DNA of 64,000 nucleotides from Streptomyces sp. NBC_00289 (lineage in GTDB: Bacteria; Actinomycetota; Actinomycetes; Streptomycetales; Streptomycetaceae): contig NZ_CP108046.1 in assembly GCF_041435115.1 (NCBI RefSeq), positions 9,548,001-9,612,000 on the forward strand, written 5' to 3'. Made by a program: the position numbers and the translations under genes. Shown piece after piece: positions 1 through 8,142 of the stretch. Position 1 is the first letter of the stretch; each line of letters opens with the position of its first letter. The notes beneath the pieces were generated by a model, which made no database searches, had not been told where the DNA came from, and saw nothing but the letters and a program-made list of their open reading frames with translations.

Positions 1-2
1 TG

Positions 3-431
3 GCGCTGGTGGTGGTCCTGACCGCCGGGTTCGCCGTGGCCGGGGTGCTGCTCTCCCAGCAGGCCTACCGCAGTGGCCTGGGCGGCCCGCTCGCGCTGCT
101 CACCCTCGTCAACCCCGTCGCCGCTTCCGCCGTCGGCATCCTCCTGCTCGGTGAGGGATTCCAGTACGGCGGGACCGGCATCCTGCTCGCCCTCGCCGGT
201 GCCGCAGCGGCCGGCCGCGGTGTGATCCTGTTGAGTCGCCCTCAGCCCGGCCAGGAACGACTTCCGGCCCACCCCGAGGGCGGAGTCGACCGGCCGCGCG
301 CGGGCCACCGGACAGGAGGGACCACCGCGCCGATCCTGCGGCCGGCCCGCCTGGTGCGTTCCGCGCTGCCGTCCGCCGGACGGCTGGGCGCGGTCCCCGC
401 CGACATCACCGGCATGAGCCGGGCACTGTGA
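3..431 (+). CDS. DMT (EamA-like) transporter, C-terminal part
   Basis: Open at the window's left edge, so only the C-terminus is visible. The first 80 or so codons encode three hydrophobic stretches, with small residues and the segment NPVAASAVGILLLGE, which is typical of the second EamA repeat of drug/metabolite (DMT) exporters in the cell membrane. A hydrophilic, Arg/Pro/Gly-rich tail of about 60 residues follows the last helix and is longer than usual for the family. The substrate cannot be inferred. The frame already runs from base 3; the GTG at 9 is not a real start. The next gene begins 22 bases after the stop. Confidence 0.6.
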   Translation, partial: ALVVVLTAGFAVAGVLLSQQAYRSGLGGPLALLTLVNPVAASAVGILLLGEGFQYGGTGILLALAGAAAAGRGVILLSRPQPGQERLPAHPEGGVDRPRAGHRTGGTTAPILRPARLVRSALPSAGRLGAVPADITGMSRAL

Positions 432-452
432 GACGAGACGGAGAACGCGACC

Positions 453-1196
453 GTGACCATGATGCAGAGCGCACCTCGGACCGTACCGCAGACCCCACTT
501 CGGACTTCCCGCCGAAACTCCCCTTCTACGACCGTGCGCGCGGCGGGACTGGTGGACGTGCCCGCCGTGGTGCGCCTGTTCGCCCCGCCCTCGCCCTCAG
601 CTCAGTGCACCGGATCACTCCTGGACGGCTACCCGGGGGACTGGGAGCGGGCTCAGCGCGCGATGCGGCTGCTGTTGGCCCACTACGCGCTTGAAGAGGG
701 GCACGTGTGGGTGGCCGAGCGTGCGGACGGCCGCCTTCTCGCGGCGGGTATCTGGCTGCCGCCGGACTCCGAGACCGAGCCCCCCGACACACGCTTCAGC
801 AGCCTTCTCGCCCGCGAGCTCGCCACCGGCCCGCAGGACCACCCGGTCCTGCCGCCGAAGCCGAAGGGGGCGGGGCCCGACGGACTGCACTGGAAGGTGG
901 TCATCGCCGGCACACTGGACGACACCAGCGCCTGGGACCACATCGTGGCCGCCGACCTGCTCGCCCCGGGGCTGCGCGCCGTCGACGAGCAGGCCGCCCC
1001 CGCCGTCGCGATCACGATCTCCGCCCGCCACACGGACCAACTACGGCCTCTCGGGTTTCGTCGGCCGTATGAAGTCCGCCTCAAGCCGGGCGCGAGTGTA
1101 TGGCTGACGACGCGTCCTCGTCGGAGTCCTCTCGTGGATACCCCCGGCAGTCGTGCGCTCCCGTCGCCGGAGAAACCGCGTACGCGCCTCCTTTGA
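453..1196 (+). CDS. GNAT-family N-acetyltransferase
   Basis: Predicted cytoplasmic acetyltransferase of 247 residues using acetyl-CoA; the acceptor is unknown. The centre reads HVWVAERADGRLLAAGIWLP, as in the beta4 region of GNAT proteins, and the end has LRPLGFRRPYEVRL, the usual place where GNATs carry a GF-x-x-x-x-E segment. The canonical Q/R-x-x-G-x-G/A acetyl-CoA loop is hard to see, so this may be a divergent member. The first 25 residues and the Pro/Arg-rich tail look unstructured. The start is GTG at 453; ATG codons at 459 and 462 are alternatives. It is probably not part of the downstream LacI unit. Confidence 0.6.
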   Translation: MTMMQSAPRTVPQTPLRTSRRNSPSTTVRAAGLVDVPAVVRLFAPPSPSAQCTGSLLDGYPGDWERAQRAMRLLLAHYALEEGHVWVAERADGRLLAAGIWLPPDSETEPPDTRFSSLLARELATGPQDHPVLPPKPKGAGPDGLHWKVVIAGTLDDTSAWDHIVAADLLAPGLRAVDEQAAPAVAITISARHTDQLRPLGFRRPYEVRLKPGASVWLTTRPRRSPLVDTPGSRALPSPEKPRTRLL

Positions 1197-1229
1197 GCCG
1201 TAGGATCGGTGATCTCAGGGGAGGTGGTG

Positions 1230-2252
1230 ATGGGCAGGCAACGCCCTGGCGCGCCGACGCTGGAGGAGGTGGCCGCCCACGCCGGGGTGGGACGGGGCAC
1301 GGTCTCCCGGGTCGTCAACAACGCGGCCGGCGTGAAGGAGTCGACGCGCCGAGCCGTGCAGCGAGCCATCGAGGAACTGGGGTATGTGCCCAATCTCGCC
1401 GCGCGGTCCCTGGCCGGCCGGCGGGCCGATGCCGTCGCACTCGTTCTGGCGGAGCCGGACTGGAGACAGTTCGCGGAGCCGTTCTTCTCCGAGATCGTCC
1501 GCTCGCTCGGGGACGCGCTGGCTGACACCGGGATGCAACTGCTGCTGACCCTGGTCCGTTCGGACGCCGAGCGGCAGCGCTTCCTCGAGTACGCGCGCGG
1601 CGGACGGGTCGACGGAGCACTTCTGGTGTCCGTGCACGCCGGCGACCCGCTGCCGGACATGCTCGCCGAGGCCCGGCTGCCGACCGTGCTGCTCGGACGC
1701 CGTTCGGGCGACGAACACATCAGCTACGTCGACGCGGACAACGTCGGCGGCGCCCGCAACGCCGTCTCCCACCTGCTGAAACGGGGCAGCACAGCGATCG
1801 CCACCATCACCGGGCCACTCGACATGCACGTTGCCCGCTCACGGCTGCGCGGCTACCAGGAGGCCCTGGCCGCGGCCGGCCTGGAGGCCGATCCGTCCTG
1901 GGTCGCCGAGAGCGACTTCACGCAGGAGAGCGGCCGACGCGCCATGGCCGAACTCATCCGACGGCACCCGGAGATCGACGGCGTCCTCGCCGCGTCCGAC
2001 ACCACCGCGGTGGGGGCTCTGGAGGCGCTGCGCGCGGCGGGGCGGAGGGTGCCCGACGATGTCGCCGTGATCGGATTCGACGACTTTCCGCTGGCCGAGC
2101 AGACCGAGCCGCGACTGACCACGGTTCGTCAGCCGCTGGAGGAGATCGGGCGAGCCATGGTCCGGCTGCTCCTTGAAGAGATGCAGGAGCCCGCCATGGC
2201 CTGGCGGCACGTCATCCTCCGCACGGATCTGGTGGTGCGGGAGTCCGCCTGA
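1230..2252 (+). CDS. LacI-family regulator, CebR-like
   Basis: DNA-binding repressor of 340 residues. The N-terminus has the LacI helix-turn-helix (TLEEVAAHAGVGRGTVSRVV, about residues 10-29) and hinge helix, followed by a periplasmic-binding-protein-like effector domain containing GVLAASDTTAVGALEALRAAG and VIGFDDFPLAEQTEPRLTTV. ATG at 1230 is chosen because GGGGAGG lies just ahead; GTG at 1209 is in frame but has no ribosome site. Boxes matching TGGGAGCGCTCCCA, the operator of CebR (the cellobiose-responsive regulator of cellulose use in Streptomyces), lie just downstream in front of a cellulase. It therefore probably represses that gene and itself until cello-oligosaccharide appears. Function is by analogy; the ligand is not proven. 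Confidence 0.85.
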   Translation: MGRQRPGAPTLEEVAAHAGVGRGTVSRVVNNAAGVKESTRRAVQRAIEELGYVPNLAARSLAGRRADAVALVLAEPDWRQFAEPFFSEIVRSLGDALADTGMQLLLTLVRSDAERQRFLEYARGGRVDGALLVSVHAGDPLPDMLAEARLPTVLLGRRSGDEHISYVDADNVGGARNAVSHLLKRGSTAIATITGPLDMHVARSRLRGYQEALAAAGLEADPSWVAESDFTQESGRRAMAELIRRHPEIDGVLAASDTTAVGALEALRAAGRRVPDDVAVIGFDDFPLAEQTEPRLTTVRQPLEEIGRAMVRLLLEEMQEPAMAWRHVILRTDLVVRESA

Positions 2253-2276
2253 GCCTCGGCGGTCGGCACGGTGTCC

Positions 2277-2290
2277 CGGGAGCGCTCCCA
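2277..2290. promoter_or_regulatory. CebR-type operator 1
   Basis: CGGGAGCGCTCCCA differs from the palindromic CebR box TGGGAGCGCTCCCA only at the first base. It lies 25 bases past the LacI stop codon and about 90 bases upstream of the putative cellulase promoter. Confidence 0.75.
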
Positions 2291-2367
2291 AAAAGGTGCG
2301 ACAGATGCAGCGCGCACGGCGCCGGACTGGGCATCAAAAAAGGTTCGACGGGTTCATGTCCACGGTC

Positions 2368-2396
2368 TTGTCAGGGGCATGCGGCTTCTCTAGAGT
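2368..2396 (+). promoter_or_regulatory. Promoter of the GH12 endoglucanase
   Basis: TTGTCA (2368-2373) and TAGAGT (2391-2396) are separated by exactly 17 bases, a good match to a vegetative sigma (HrdB-type) promoter. The expected transcript start near 2403 places operators 2 and 3 directly in the early transcribed region, where a bound repressor would block initiation or elongation. Confidence 0.65.
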
Positions 2397-2416
2397 CCCC
2401 GCCGAAACCGAGGGAA

Positions 2417-2430
2417 TGGGAGCGCTCCCA
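2417..2430. promoter_or_regulatory. CebR-type operator 2 (perfect)
   Basis: TGGGAGCGCTCCCA, a perfect 14-bp palindrome identical to the CebR consensus as I know it. It lies about 60 bases ahead of the endoglucanase start and about 20 bases past the -10 hexamer. Confidence 0.85.
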
Positions 2431-2442
2431 AAACTGTCCGAG

Positions 2443-2454
2443 GGGAGTGCTCCC
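2443..2454. promoter_or_regulatory. CebR-type operator 3 (one mismatch in core)
   Basis: GGGAGTGCTCCC is the core palindrome with one C-to-T change. Its centre is 25 bases from that of operator 2, so the two sites are not on exactly the same face of the helix. It is likely a weaker accessory site. Confidence 0.55.
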
Positions 2455-2489
2455 GCGACAACTCCCCCACCCCTTCGGAAAGGACCCGC

Positions 2490-3626
2490 ATGCGACCGTC
2501 ACGGCACCATGCCCGCAGGGCCCGTAGCCTGTTCGCCGCCCTGCTCACCACGCTCGTCTCGCTGGCCGCGCTGCTGACCACCGCCCCGGCGGCGCAGGCC
2601 GACACCATCATCTGCGAACAGTTCGGATCGACGACGATCCAGGGCCGCTACGTCGTCCAGAACAACCGCTGGGGAACCAACGATCCCCAGTGCGTCACCG
2701 CCACCGACTCCGGATTCCGCATCACCCAGGCCGACGGCTCGGTGCCCACGAACGGAGCCCCGAAGTCCTACCCGTCGCTCTACAACGGCTGCCACTACAC
2801 CAACTGTTCCCCCGGCACGAACCTTCCCGCCCGGCTCAGTACTATCGCCGGCGCGCCCACCAGCATCTCCTACAGCTACGTGAACAACGCGGTGTACGAC
2901 GCCGCATACGACATCTGGCTCGACCCCACACCCCGCACGGACGGCGTCAACCGCACCGAGATCATGATCTGGTTCAACAAGGTCGGATCCGTCCAGCCCG
3001 TGGGCTCCCAGGTCGGAACGGCCACCGTGGCCGGCCGCCAGTGGCAGGTGTGGTCCGGCAACAACGGATCCAACGACGTGCTGTCCTTCGTCGCCCCTTC
3101 GGCGATGACCAGCTGGACGTTCGACGTCATGGACTTCGCCCGCCAGGCCGTCTCCCGCGGACTGGCCCAGAACACCTGGTACCTCACCAGCGTCCAGGCC
3201 GGTTTCGAGCCCTGGCAGGCCGGCGCCGGTCTCGCGGTGACCTCCTTCTCCTCCACCGTCGACACCGGCGGCGGCAACCCCGGCGATCCCGGGACCCCCG
3301 GTGGCTCCACGGCTTGCAAGGTGACCTACGCGACGAACGTCTGGCAGGGCGGCTTCACCGCCGACGTCACCGTCACCAACACCGGCTCCACCCCGCTCAA
3401 CGGCTGGAGCCTGGCGTTCACCCTGCCCGTCGGCCAGCAGATCACCGGCAGCTGGAACGCGGGTCTCTCCGCGTCGTCGGGAACGCTCACGGCGCGCAAC
3501 GTCGCCCACAACGCACAGGTCGCGCCCGGCGGCCAGACGTCCTTCGGCTTCCAGGGCGCCTACGCCGGCACGTTCGCCAAGCCTTCAGGCTTCAGCCTGA
3601 ACGGCACCGCCTGCACCACCGCCTGA
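2490..3626 (+). CDS. Secreted GH12 endoglucanase with CBM2
   Basis: Exported endo-1,4-beta-glucanase of 378 residues that cuts cellulose internally. Residues 1-37 are a signal peptide ending AQA. The GH12 domain spans about 38-258, with the nucleophile Glu157 in NRTEIMIW and the acid/base Glu240 in GFEPW. A Gly/Pro linker (about 259-274) leads to a family 2 cellulose-binding module (276-378) bounded by Cys276 and a C-terminal Cys, with conserved Trp residues. The layout matches CelB-type enzymes of Streptomyces. GGAAAGGA lies ahead of the ATG. Three CebR-type boxes upstream suggest induction by cello-oligosaccharides. Confidence 0.93.
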   Translation: MRPSRHHARRARSLFAALLTTLVSLAALLTTAPAAQADTIICEQFGSTTIQGRYVVQNNRWGTNDPQCVTATDSGFRITQADGSVPTNGAPKSYPSLYNGCHYTNCSPGTNLPARLSTIAGAPTSISYSYVNNAVYDAAYDIWLDPTPRTDGVNRTEIMIWFNKVGSVQPVGSQVGTATVAGRQWQVWSGNNGSNDVLSFVAPSAMTSWTFDVMDFARQAVSRGLAQNTWYLTSVQAGFEPWQAGAGLAVTSFSSTVDTGGGNPGDPGTPGGSTACKVTYATNVWQGGFTADVTVTNTGSTPLNGWSLAFTLPVGQQITGSWNAGLSASSGTLTARNVAHNAQVAPGGQTSFGFQGAYAGTFAKPSGFSLNGTACTTA

Positions 3627-3642
3627 CACCCTCCACCCCCCT

Positions 3643-3685
3643 CCGGGGCCCGCCCGCCCTTCCGGCGGCCAAAGGCGGGCCCCGG
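3643..3685 (+). terminator. Terminator after the endoglucanase
   Basis: CCGGGGCCCGCC (3643-3654) pairs perfectly with GGCGGGCCCCGG (3674-3685) around a 19-base loop. There is no T-run, as is common in Streptomyces. It lies 16 bases past the stop codon. Confidence 0.65.
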
Positions 3686-3779
3686 TCCAGGTGCTGAGCC
3701 GGCGGGTCGGGCCGGGGGGCGAGCGTCGTGAACGGCGTGCACAGAGGGCGATGCTGCGGGCTCTGGGCGCCAGGCGCGT

Positions 3780-4862
3780 TCAACTCCGGTGCAAGCCGTC
3801 GCCGTCCCCTCGGGCGCCTTCCGTCCGGCCGTCCGTGATCGGTGCCGCCTTCTTGGCGTCGGGCTCGTGGATGTCGGCGTTCGTGGTGGGTGGTGCTGTG
3901 TGGCGGTGGGCGGTGTTGAAGCGTCGTTGGTAGGCGGCGGGGCTGATGGACAGCTCCCGGGTGAAGACTCTGCGCATGCTCTCGTAGCTGGGAAAGCCGG
4001 CGAGGTGGGCTGTACGGGTTGCGGTGTGGCCTTGGTCGAGGAGGGCTTTGGCGATGTCGAAGCGGATGGATTCGACGTAGCGGGCGGGCGTGGTGGACAA
4101 CTCGTCACGAAACAGCCGGGTCAGGTGACGGGGGCTCAGGTGCAGATGGCCGGCGAGTTCGCCCAGCGAGTGGTTTCCCGCGGGATCGGCCGTGACTCGG
4201 TCGACGACTCGGCGCAGGGCGGGGGAGCGTGGGGGCGGGCCCTGGAGAGGGGCGGAGAACTGTGACTGTCCGCCGGCGCGTTGCAGGTAGACGACGAGGG
4301 CGCGGGCGACGTCGCGGCTCAGGTCGGGGCCGTGGTCGTCCTCGATGAGGGCGAGGGCCAGGTCGATGCCGGCGGTCACGCCCGCCGAGGTGTAGAGGCT
4401 GCCGTCGCGCACATAGATGGCGTCGGGTTCGACACGGGTGGTGGGGTGCCGGGCGGCGAGTTCGTGAGTGATCTTCCAGTGGGTGGTGGCGCGCTTGCCG
4501 TCCAGCAGGCCGATGGCGCCAAGGACGAAGGCTCCGGAACAGATCGACGCGACGCGCCGGGAGCGCGGTGCGAGGTCTCGGACTGCTTCGAGCACATCGG
4601 GGGTGACGGCGGTTCTGGGGTAGATGTCGCCGCCGGGCATGAGGAAGGTGTCGGGGTCGGGCTGGGTGGCGGGTGGTCCGTCCACGGCGAGGCGAATGCC
4701 GGTCGAGGAAGTGACGTCCGCGCCCGTAGAGGACAACAGAGTGATCTGGTAGTCAGCCCCGAGACGGTTGGCTTCGGCGAACGCGTCGGCCGGACCCGCG
4801 ACGTCGAGGAGTTTGACCCCGTCGTAGACGAGTATGGCAACGCGGTGTGCTTGGGGTCTCAC
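3780..4862 (-). CDS. GlxA-type AraC-family regulator (DJ-1/PfpI + HTH)
   Basis: Transcription factor of 360 residues. Residues 8-185 form a glutamine-amidotransferase-like (DJ-1/PfpI) domain with nucleophile-elbow-like segment SICSGAFVLGAIGLLDG; residues 225-320 carry the two AraC helix-turn-helix motifs (LGELAGHLHLSPRHLTRLFR and RTAHLAGFPSYESMRRVF). A charged tail of about 45 residues follows. The start is GTG at 4862 with GAGGAA nine bases ahead. It is divergent from the HD-protein gene and the quinone oxidoreductase beyond, which are its likely targets. Family members often control aldehyde, amine or stress genes; the effector here is unknown. Confidence 0.85.
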   Translation of the reverse strand: MRPQAHRVAILVYDGVKLLDVAGPADAFAEANRLGADYQITLLSSTGADVTSSTGIRLAVDGPPATQPDPDTFLMPGGDIYPRTAVTPDVLEAVRDLAPRSRRVASICSGAFVLGAIGLLDGKRATTHWKITHELAARHPTTRVEPDAIYVRDGSLYTSAGVTAGIDLALALIEDDHGPDLSRDVARALVVYLQRAGGQSQFSAPLQGPPPRSPALRRVVDRVTADPAGNHSLGELAGHLHLSPRHLTRLFRDELSTTPARYVESIRFDIAKALLDQGHTATRTAHLAGFPSYESMRRVFTRELSISPAAYQRRFNTAHRHTAPPTTNADIHEPDAKKAAPITDGRTEGARGDGDGLHRS

Positions 4863-4999
4863 TCTGTGGGTTCCTCAGGTGTCTCGATTTCAGGGGTTCG
4901 TGGCCGGACCAGGGCGGCGCGAGCAACCGTTGGACGGGCATCGTGGTTGACGGACGCACGGTCTGCTCCGTGCACAGCACAATCGAGGGCGCACACATC

Positions 5000-5638
5000 A
5001 TGTCCGACATCATCGCCGGGGTGGAAATTCCCCGGACCGCAGCAGTGACGGAGGCCACCGACGTCCTCCGCGAAATGACCGGTCCGCTTCTCTTTCATCA
5101 TTCGCGGCGGGTATTTCTCTTCGGTTCCCTGCATGCCCGGCACCTCGGTCTCGAGCCCGATCCGGAGCTGCTCTACATCGCGGCCATGTTTCACGACACG
5201 GGCCTCGTGACCCCGTTCTCCGGAACGGAGCAACGCTTCGAGATCGACGGCGCCGATCATGCGCGCGGATTCCTGCTCGGCCGCGGGTTTTCCCAGAGCG
5301 CCGCCGACCTGGTCTGGGCAGCGGTTGCGCTGCACACGACACCCGGGATCCCGGGCCGGATGGGCCCGGAGACGGCTGCCACGCACTACGGCGTTCTCAC
5401 CGACGCCGTCGGCTGGGGTCTCGACGGGATGGACGGTGACGCGGTGGAAGAGATCACCGTCACTCATCCGCGCGGGGAATTCAAGAAGGAATTCCTGGAG
5501 GCCTTTGTCGAGGGACTGAAGAATCGCCCGGACACCACCTACGGGACCGTCAATTCGGATGTGCTGGAACACTTCGTTCCTTCTTTCCGGCGCACGAGTA
5601 TGGTCGAGCGCATCACCGGTGCGCCCTGGCCGAGCTGA
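5000..5638 (+). CDS. HD-domain protein, cyanamide-hydratase-like
   Basis: Cytoplasmic metal-dependent hydrolase candidate of 212 residues. The HD motif is visible: His33/34 in FHHSRRV, the His65-Asp66 pair in AMFHDTGLV and a later D-H pair in GADHARG. The arrangement resembles the cyanamide hydratase / HD family, but the substrate is not determinable. ATG at 5000 is chosen: the open frame extends 51 codons further, but that stretch is not conserved-looking and overlaps the divergent GlxA promoter. No strong ribosome site (GAGGGC). It lies between GlxA and a quinone oxidoreductase, possibly in the same regulon. Confidence 0.75.
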   Translation: MSDIIAGVEIPRTAAVTEATDVLREMTGPLLFHHSRRVFLFGSLHARHLGLEPDPELLYIAAMFHDTGLVTPFSGTEQRFEIDGADHARGFLLGRGFSQSAADLVWAAVALHTTPGIPGRMGPETAATHYGVLTDAVGWGLDGMDGDAVEEITVTHPRGEFKKEFLEAFVEGLKNRPDTTYGTVNSDVLEHFVPSFRRTSMVERITGAPWPS

Positions 5639-5897
5639 TCATCTCGCGGACGCCGGGGAATGCCGCCCGGTGCTTCCGGGCGTCGCAGAGGACGGCCATG
5701 AGTGCTCTGGCCGCAGCTCTGACGGGCTTCTCGCCATGCGGCCCGGCCAGGCACCGACACGCGCGCCGGAGCCACTGACGATGTGGCGGCCGATGCTGCT
5801 GGGTGACACCGACAGAAGGCGGCCACACGACGGCAAAGACCCACTGACGTGATCACCGACCCGACGCCCGTCAAAAACCAGGAGAGAGGCACCATCG

Positions 5898-6818
5898 ATG
5901 CAAGCCATCACCGCCCAGGACGGCGACGCCGGCGCCGCCGGGCTGACGCTCACCGACCTGCCCTACCCCCACGCCGCCGAGAACGACGTCATCGTGCGGG
6001 TGCACGCCGCCGGATTCACCCGCGGGGAACTCGACTGGCCCGCGACATGGACGGACCGCGCCGGCCGCGACCGCACCCCGAGTGTGCCCGGGCACGAAGT
6101 CTCAGGCGTCGTCGCACAACTCGGCTACGGCACCACCGGCCTCACCGTCGGCCAGCGGGTCTTCGGACCGACCGACTGGGCCCGCAACGGCTCACTGGCC
6201 GAATACGTCGCCGTGGAGGCCCGCAACCTCGCCCCGCTGCCCGCGGACATCGACCACACGTCGGCGGCCGCGCTGCCCATCTCCGGACTCACCGCCTGGC
6301 AGGGCCTGTTCGACCACGCACGGATCACCACCGGCCAGAGCATCCTGATCCACGGCGCCGCCGGCAGCGTCGGCTCGATCGCGGTGCAACTCGCACGGGA
6401 AGCGGGAGCCCATGTGACCGGCACCGGCCGTGCGATCGACCGGAACACGGTGCTGGCCCTGGGCGCACACGCCTTCCTCGACCTCGCAACCGACCCATGG
6501 CAGCAGGCGGAGCAGGTCGATGTCGTCTTCGACGTGATCGGCGGTGACATCCTCGATCAGTCGGCCGCGCTCGTCCGCGCCGGCGGCACCCTCGTCACCA
6601 TCGCCGCCCCGCCCACCGTCCACCCCGAGCAGGGCCGAGCCCTCTTCTTCGTCGTCGAACCCGACCGCGCCCGCCTCGCGGACCTCGCCGAGCGGCTCAG
6701 AGACGGACGGCTCGACGTGCGCATCGGTGCCGTGCGACCGCTGTCCGAGGCAGCGATCGCCTTTGCCCCCGAACGACGCATTGCCGGCAGGACGATCATC
6801 CGGGTCGCCGAGGAGTGA
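5898..6818 (+). CDS. Zinc-free MDR-family NADPH:quinone reductase
   Basis: Cytoplasmic NADP(H)-dependent oxidoreductase of 306 residues, medium-chain dehydrogenase superfamily. A GroES-like N-terminal domain contains PGHEVSGVVAQLG. A Rossmann domain follows with the nucleotide loop IHGAAGSVGSIAVQLA and FDVIGGD. The cysteines that bind zinc in alcohol dehydrogenases are missing, which places it with quinone oxidoreductases and enoyl reductases. AGGAGAG lies ahead of the ATG. A 259-base non-coding stretch separates it from the HD-protein gene, so an own promoter is possible. Confidence 0.85.
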   Translation: MQAITAQDGDAGAAGLTLTDLPYPHAAENDVIVRVHAAGFTRGELDWPATWTDRAGRDRTPSVPGHEVSGVVAQLGYGTTGLTVGQRVFGPTDWARNGSLAEYVAVEARNLAPLPADIDHTSAAALPISGLTAWQGLFDHARITTGQSILIHGAAGSVGSIAVQLAREAGAHVTGTGRAIDRNTVLALGAHAFLDLATDPWQQAEQVDVVFDVIGGDILDQSAALVRAGGTLVTIAAPPTVHPEQGRALFFVVEPDRARLADLAERLRDGRLDVRIGAVRPLSEAAIAFAPERRIAGRTIIRVAEE

Positions 6819-7085
6819 AGGGAGAAGCTGTCGCGAAGGCAGGCGACGGTGCGCCGCCGGCTCGCGGCCGCTCGCTCACTCGGTTCGGCCGTCTTCCAGG
6901 GCTGTTGCCGGGCGGGTGGGGTACGAATCCGGGCACTACGTCACGCCTACTAATCCTGCATGAAGGCGATCGATACCTGACCCTTCTTGAGCGGTGGCAA
7001 ACGAGGTTCCGCCCAGTTTCTGTGAATTGCCGCTCTCCGCGTCGGCGTACTGCTAAAACGTGGCAATACGCATGCAGGGGGTTCG

Positions 7086-7685
7086 ATGATCGCAGAGATC
7101 GCAGCTGTGGCCGTGAGTGCTGTATCGGTCATGGTGCAGCGAGCGCAGATGCGCAAAACGCCACCGCCACCGTTCGACTTTCGGGAGGCATTGAGCCAGC
7201 TGCATGATCAATTGCTTGAGTGGAATCGGCACGCTTGTGCTACAAATCGAGCTGTACGTTCATGGGTTGGGGCCGGAATGCCCGTCCAGGGGGAGACGGC
7301 GGACTATGTTGTCTCCTGCTCGGTATCTCAAGCCAGTGGTGCCGAACATGTATGGGCCCGCCTGCAACCGCAACCAGCGCGTCTTCCAATGGGTCGGCTC
7401 CGGCCTCCCCATCCCGAACTGCGGAAATTCCTCCAGTTTTTGGACATCTATGCTCCACAGCTCACGGTCCAGTTTTTCGTGGCTGCTGACCGACGGCAGG
7501 AGGAGCTGGATGATCTTACGGCGACGTTCAGGACGCTGCGTCGATTGCGTTCCCACTGTACGGGGATCGAATCGATTAACCGGTACCTGAACCAGCTTGA
7601 TGCGTCTCAGAGGGAAATCGAGAACGCCGCACGGGATCTCGCTGCCTACATTCGGCAGGAATTCCCGCTCAATTCCGCGAACTGA
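7086..7685 (+). CDS. Hypothetical protein, 199 aa
   Basis: Not recognised. The first 20 residues are hydrophobic (IAEIAAVAVSAVSVMVQ), compatible with one membrane anchor or signal-anchor. The C-terminal 70 residues are charged and look helical or coiled-coil (RRQEELDDLTATFRTLRRLR and DASQREIENAARDLAAYIRQ). The ATG has a good ribosome site (CAGGGGG). Base composition is clearly less GC-rich than the neighbours and third positions are less biased, pointing to acquisition from elsewhere. No neighbour suggests a function. Confidence 0.55.
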   Translation: MIAEIAAVAVSAVSVMVQRAQMRKTPPPPFDFREALSQLHDQLLEWNRHACATNRAVRSWVGAGMPVQGETADYVVSCSVSQASGAEHVWARLQPQPARLPMGRLRPPHPELRKFLQFLDIYAPQLTVQFFVAADRRQEELDDLTATFRTLRRLRSHCTGIESINRYLNQLDASQREIENAARDLAAYIRQEFPLNSAN

Positions 7686-8142
7686 GTATCCGTCACCCCG
7701 ATGACGCGCAGGGAACGTCGCGTTCGCCGGGAAACGTCCATGGCGGGCCATAGCCATGGTCAGGCAGTACGCAGCACGGTATCGGTGGGTGAGACCAGGC
7801 GGAGCCAGCCGACCCTCTCGCTGCACGATGCGGGGCGGGTGCGTCGTTCACGGCCAGGGTCTGGCGAGCGGAGCTGGCGCGTCCCGGGGTCGAAGGGGGA
7901 GTGAGGGTCGGCGGCGGAGGTGCTGTTCAGCGCGCGAGGGCTGAGGCCGTGGCGTCCGCGCTCCGGCTTTGTTCCCGACTTCGGTACAGGAAAGAGCGGA
8001 GGGCGGTTGCCCTCGGCGGCTACTCGCGCTGCCCCGCTGTGTACCCCGGGTGCGCTTGAAGCGCCGTTTGTCGGCCGTCTACGGTTGCGCTGTGGTGCAT
8101 CCGGCGAGGGGTACGCCGCCGATACAGAGGGGACCGTCTGCT
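7686..8142. other. Intergenic, no supported gene
   Basis: About 460 bases between the unknown protein and the AGNAAV-motif protein. Short open frames occur on the plus strand, but none has a convincing start or family signature. A GTG at 8095 extends the downstream frame but lacks a ribosome site. Confidence 0.4.

Noticed and set aside
683..1720. Minus-strand frame of 345 codons opposite the GNAT and LacI genes
   Set aside because: Ser/Ala/Arg-rich with no motif; the plus-strand genes are well supported.
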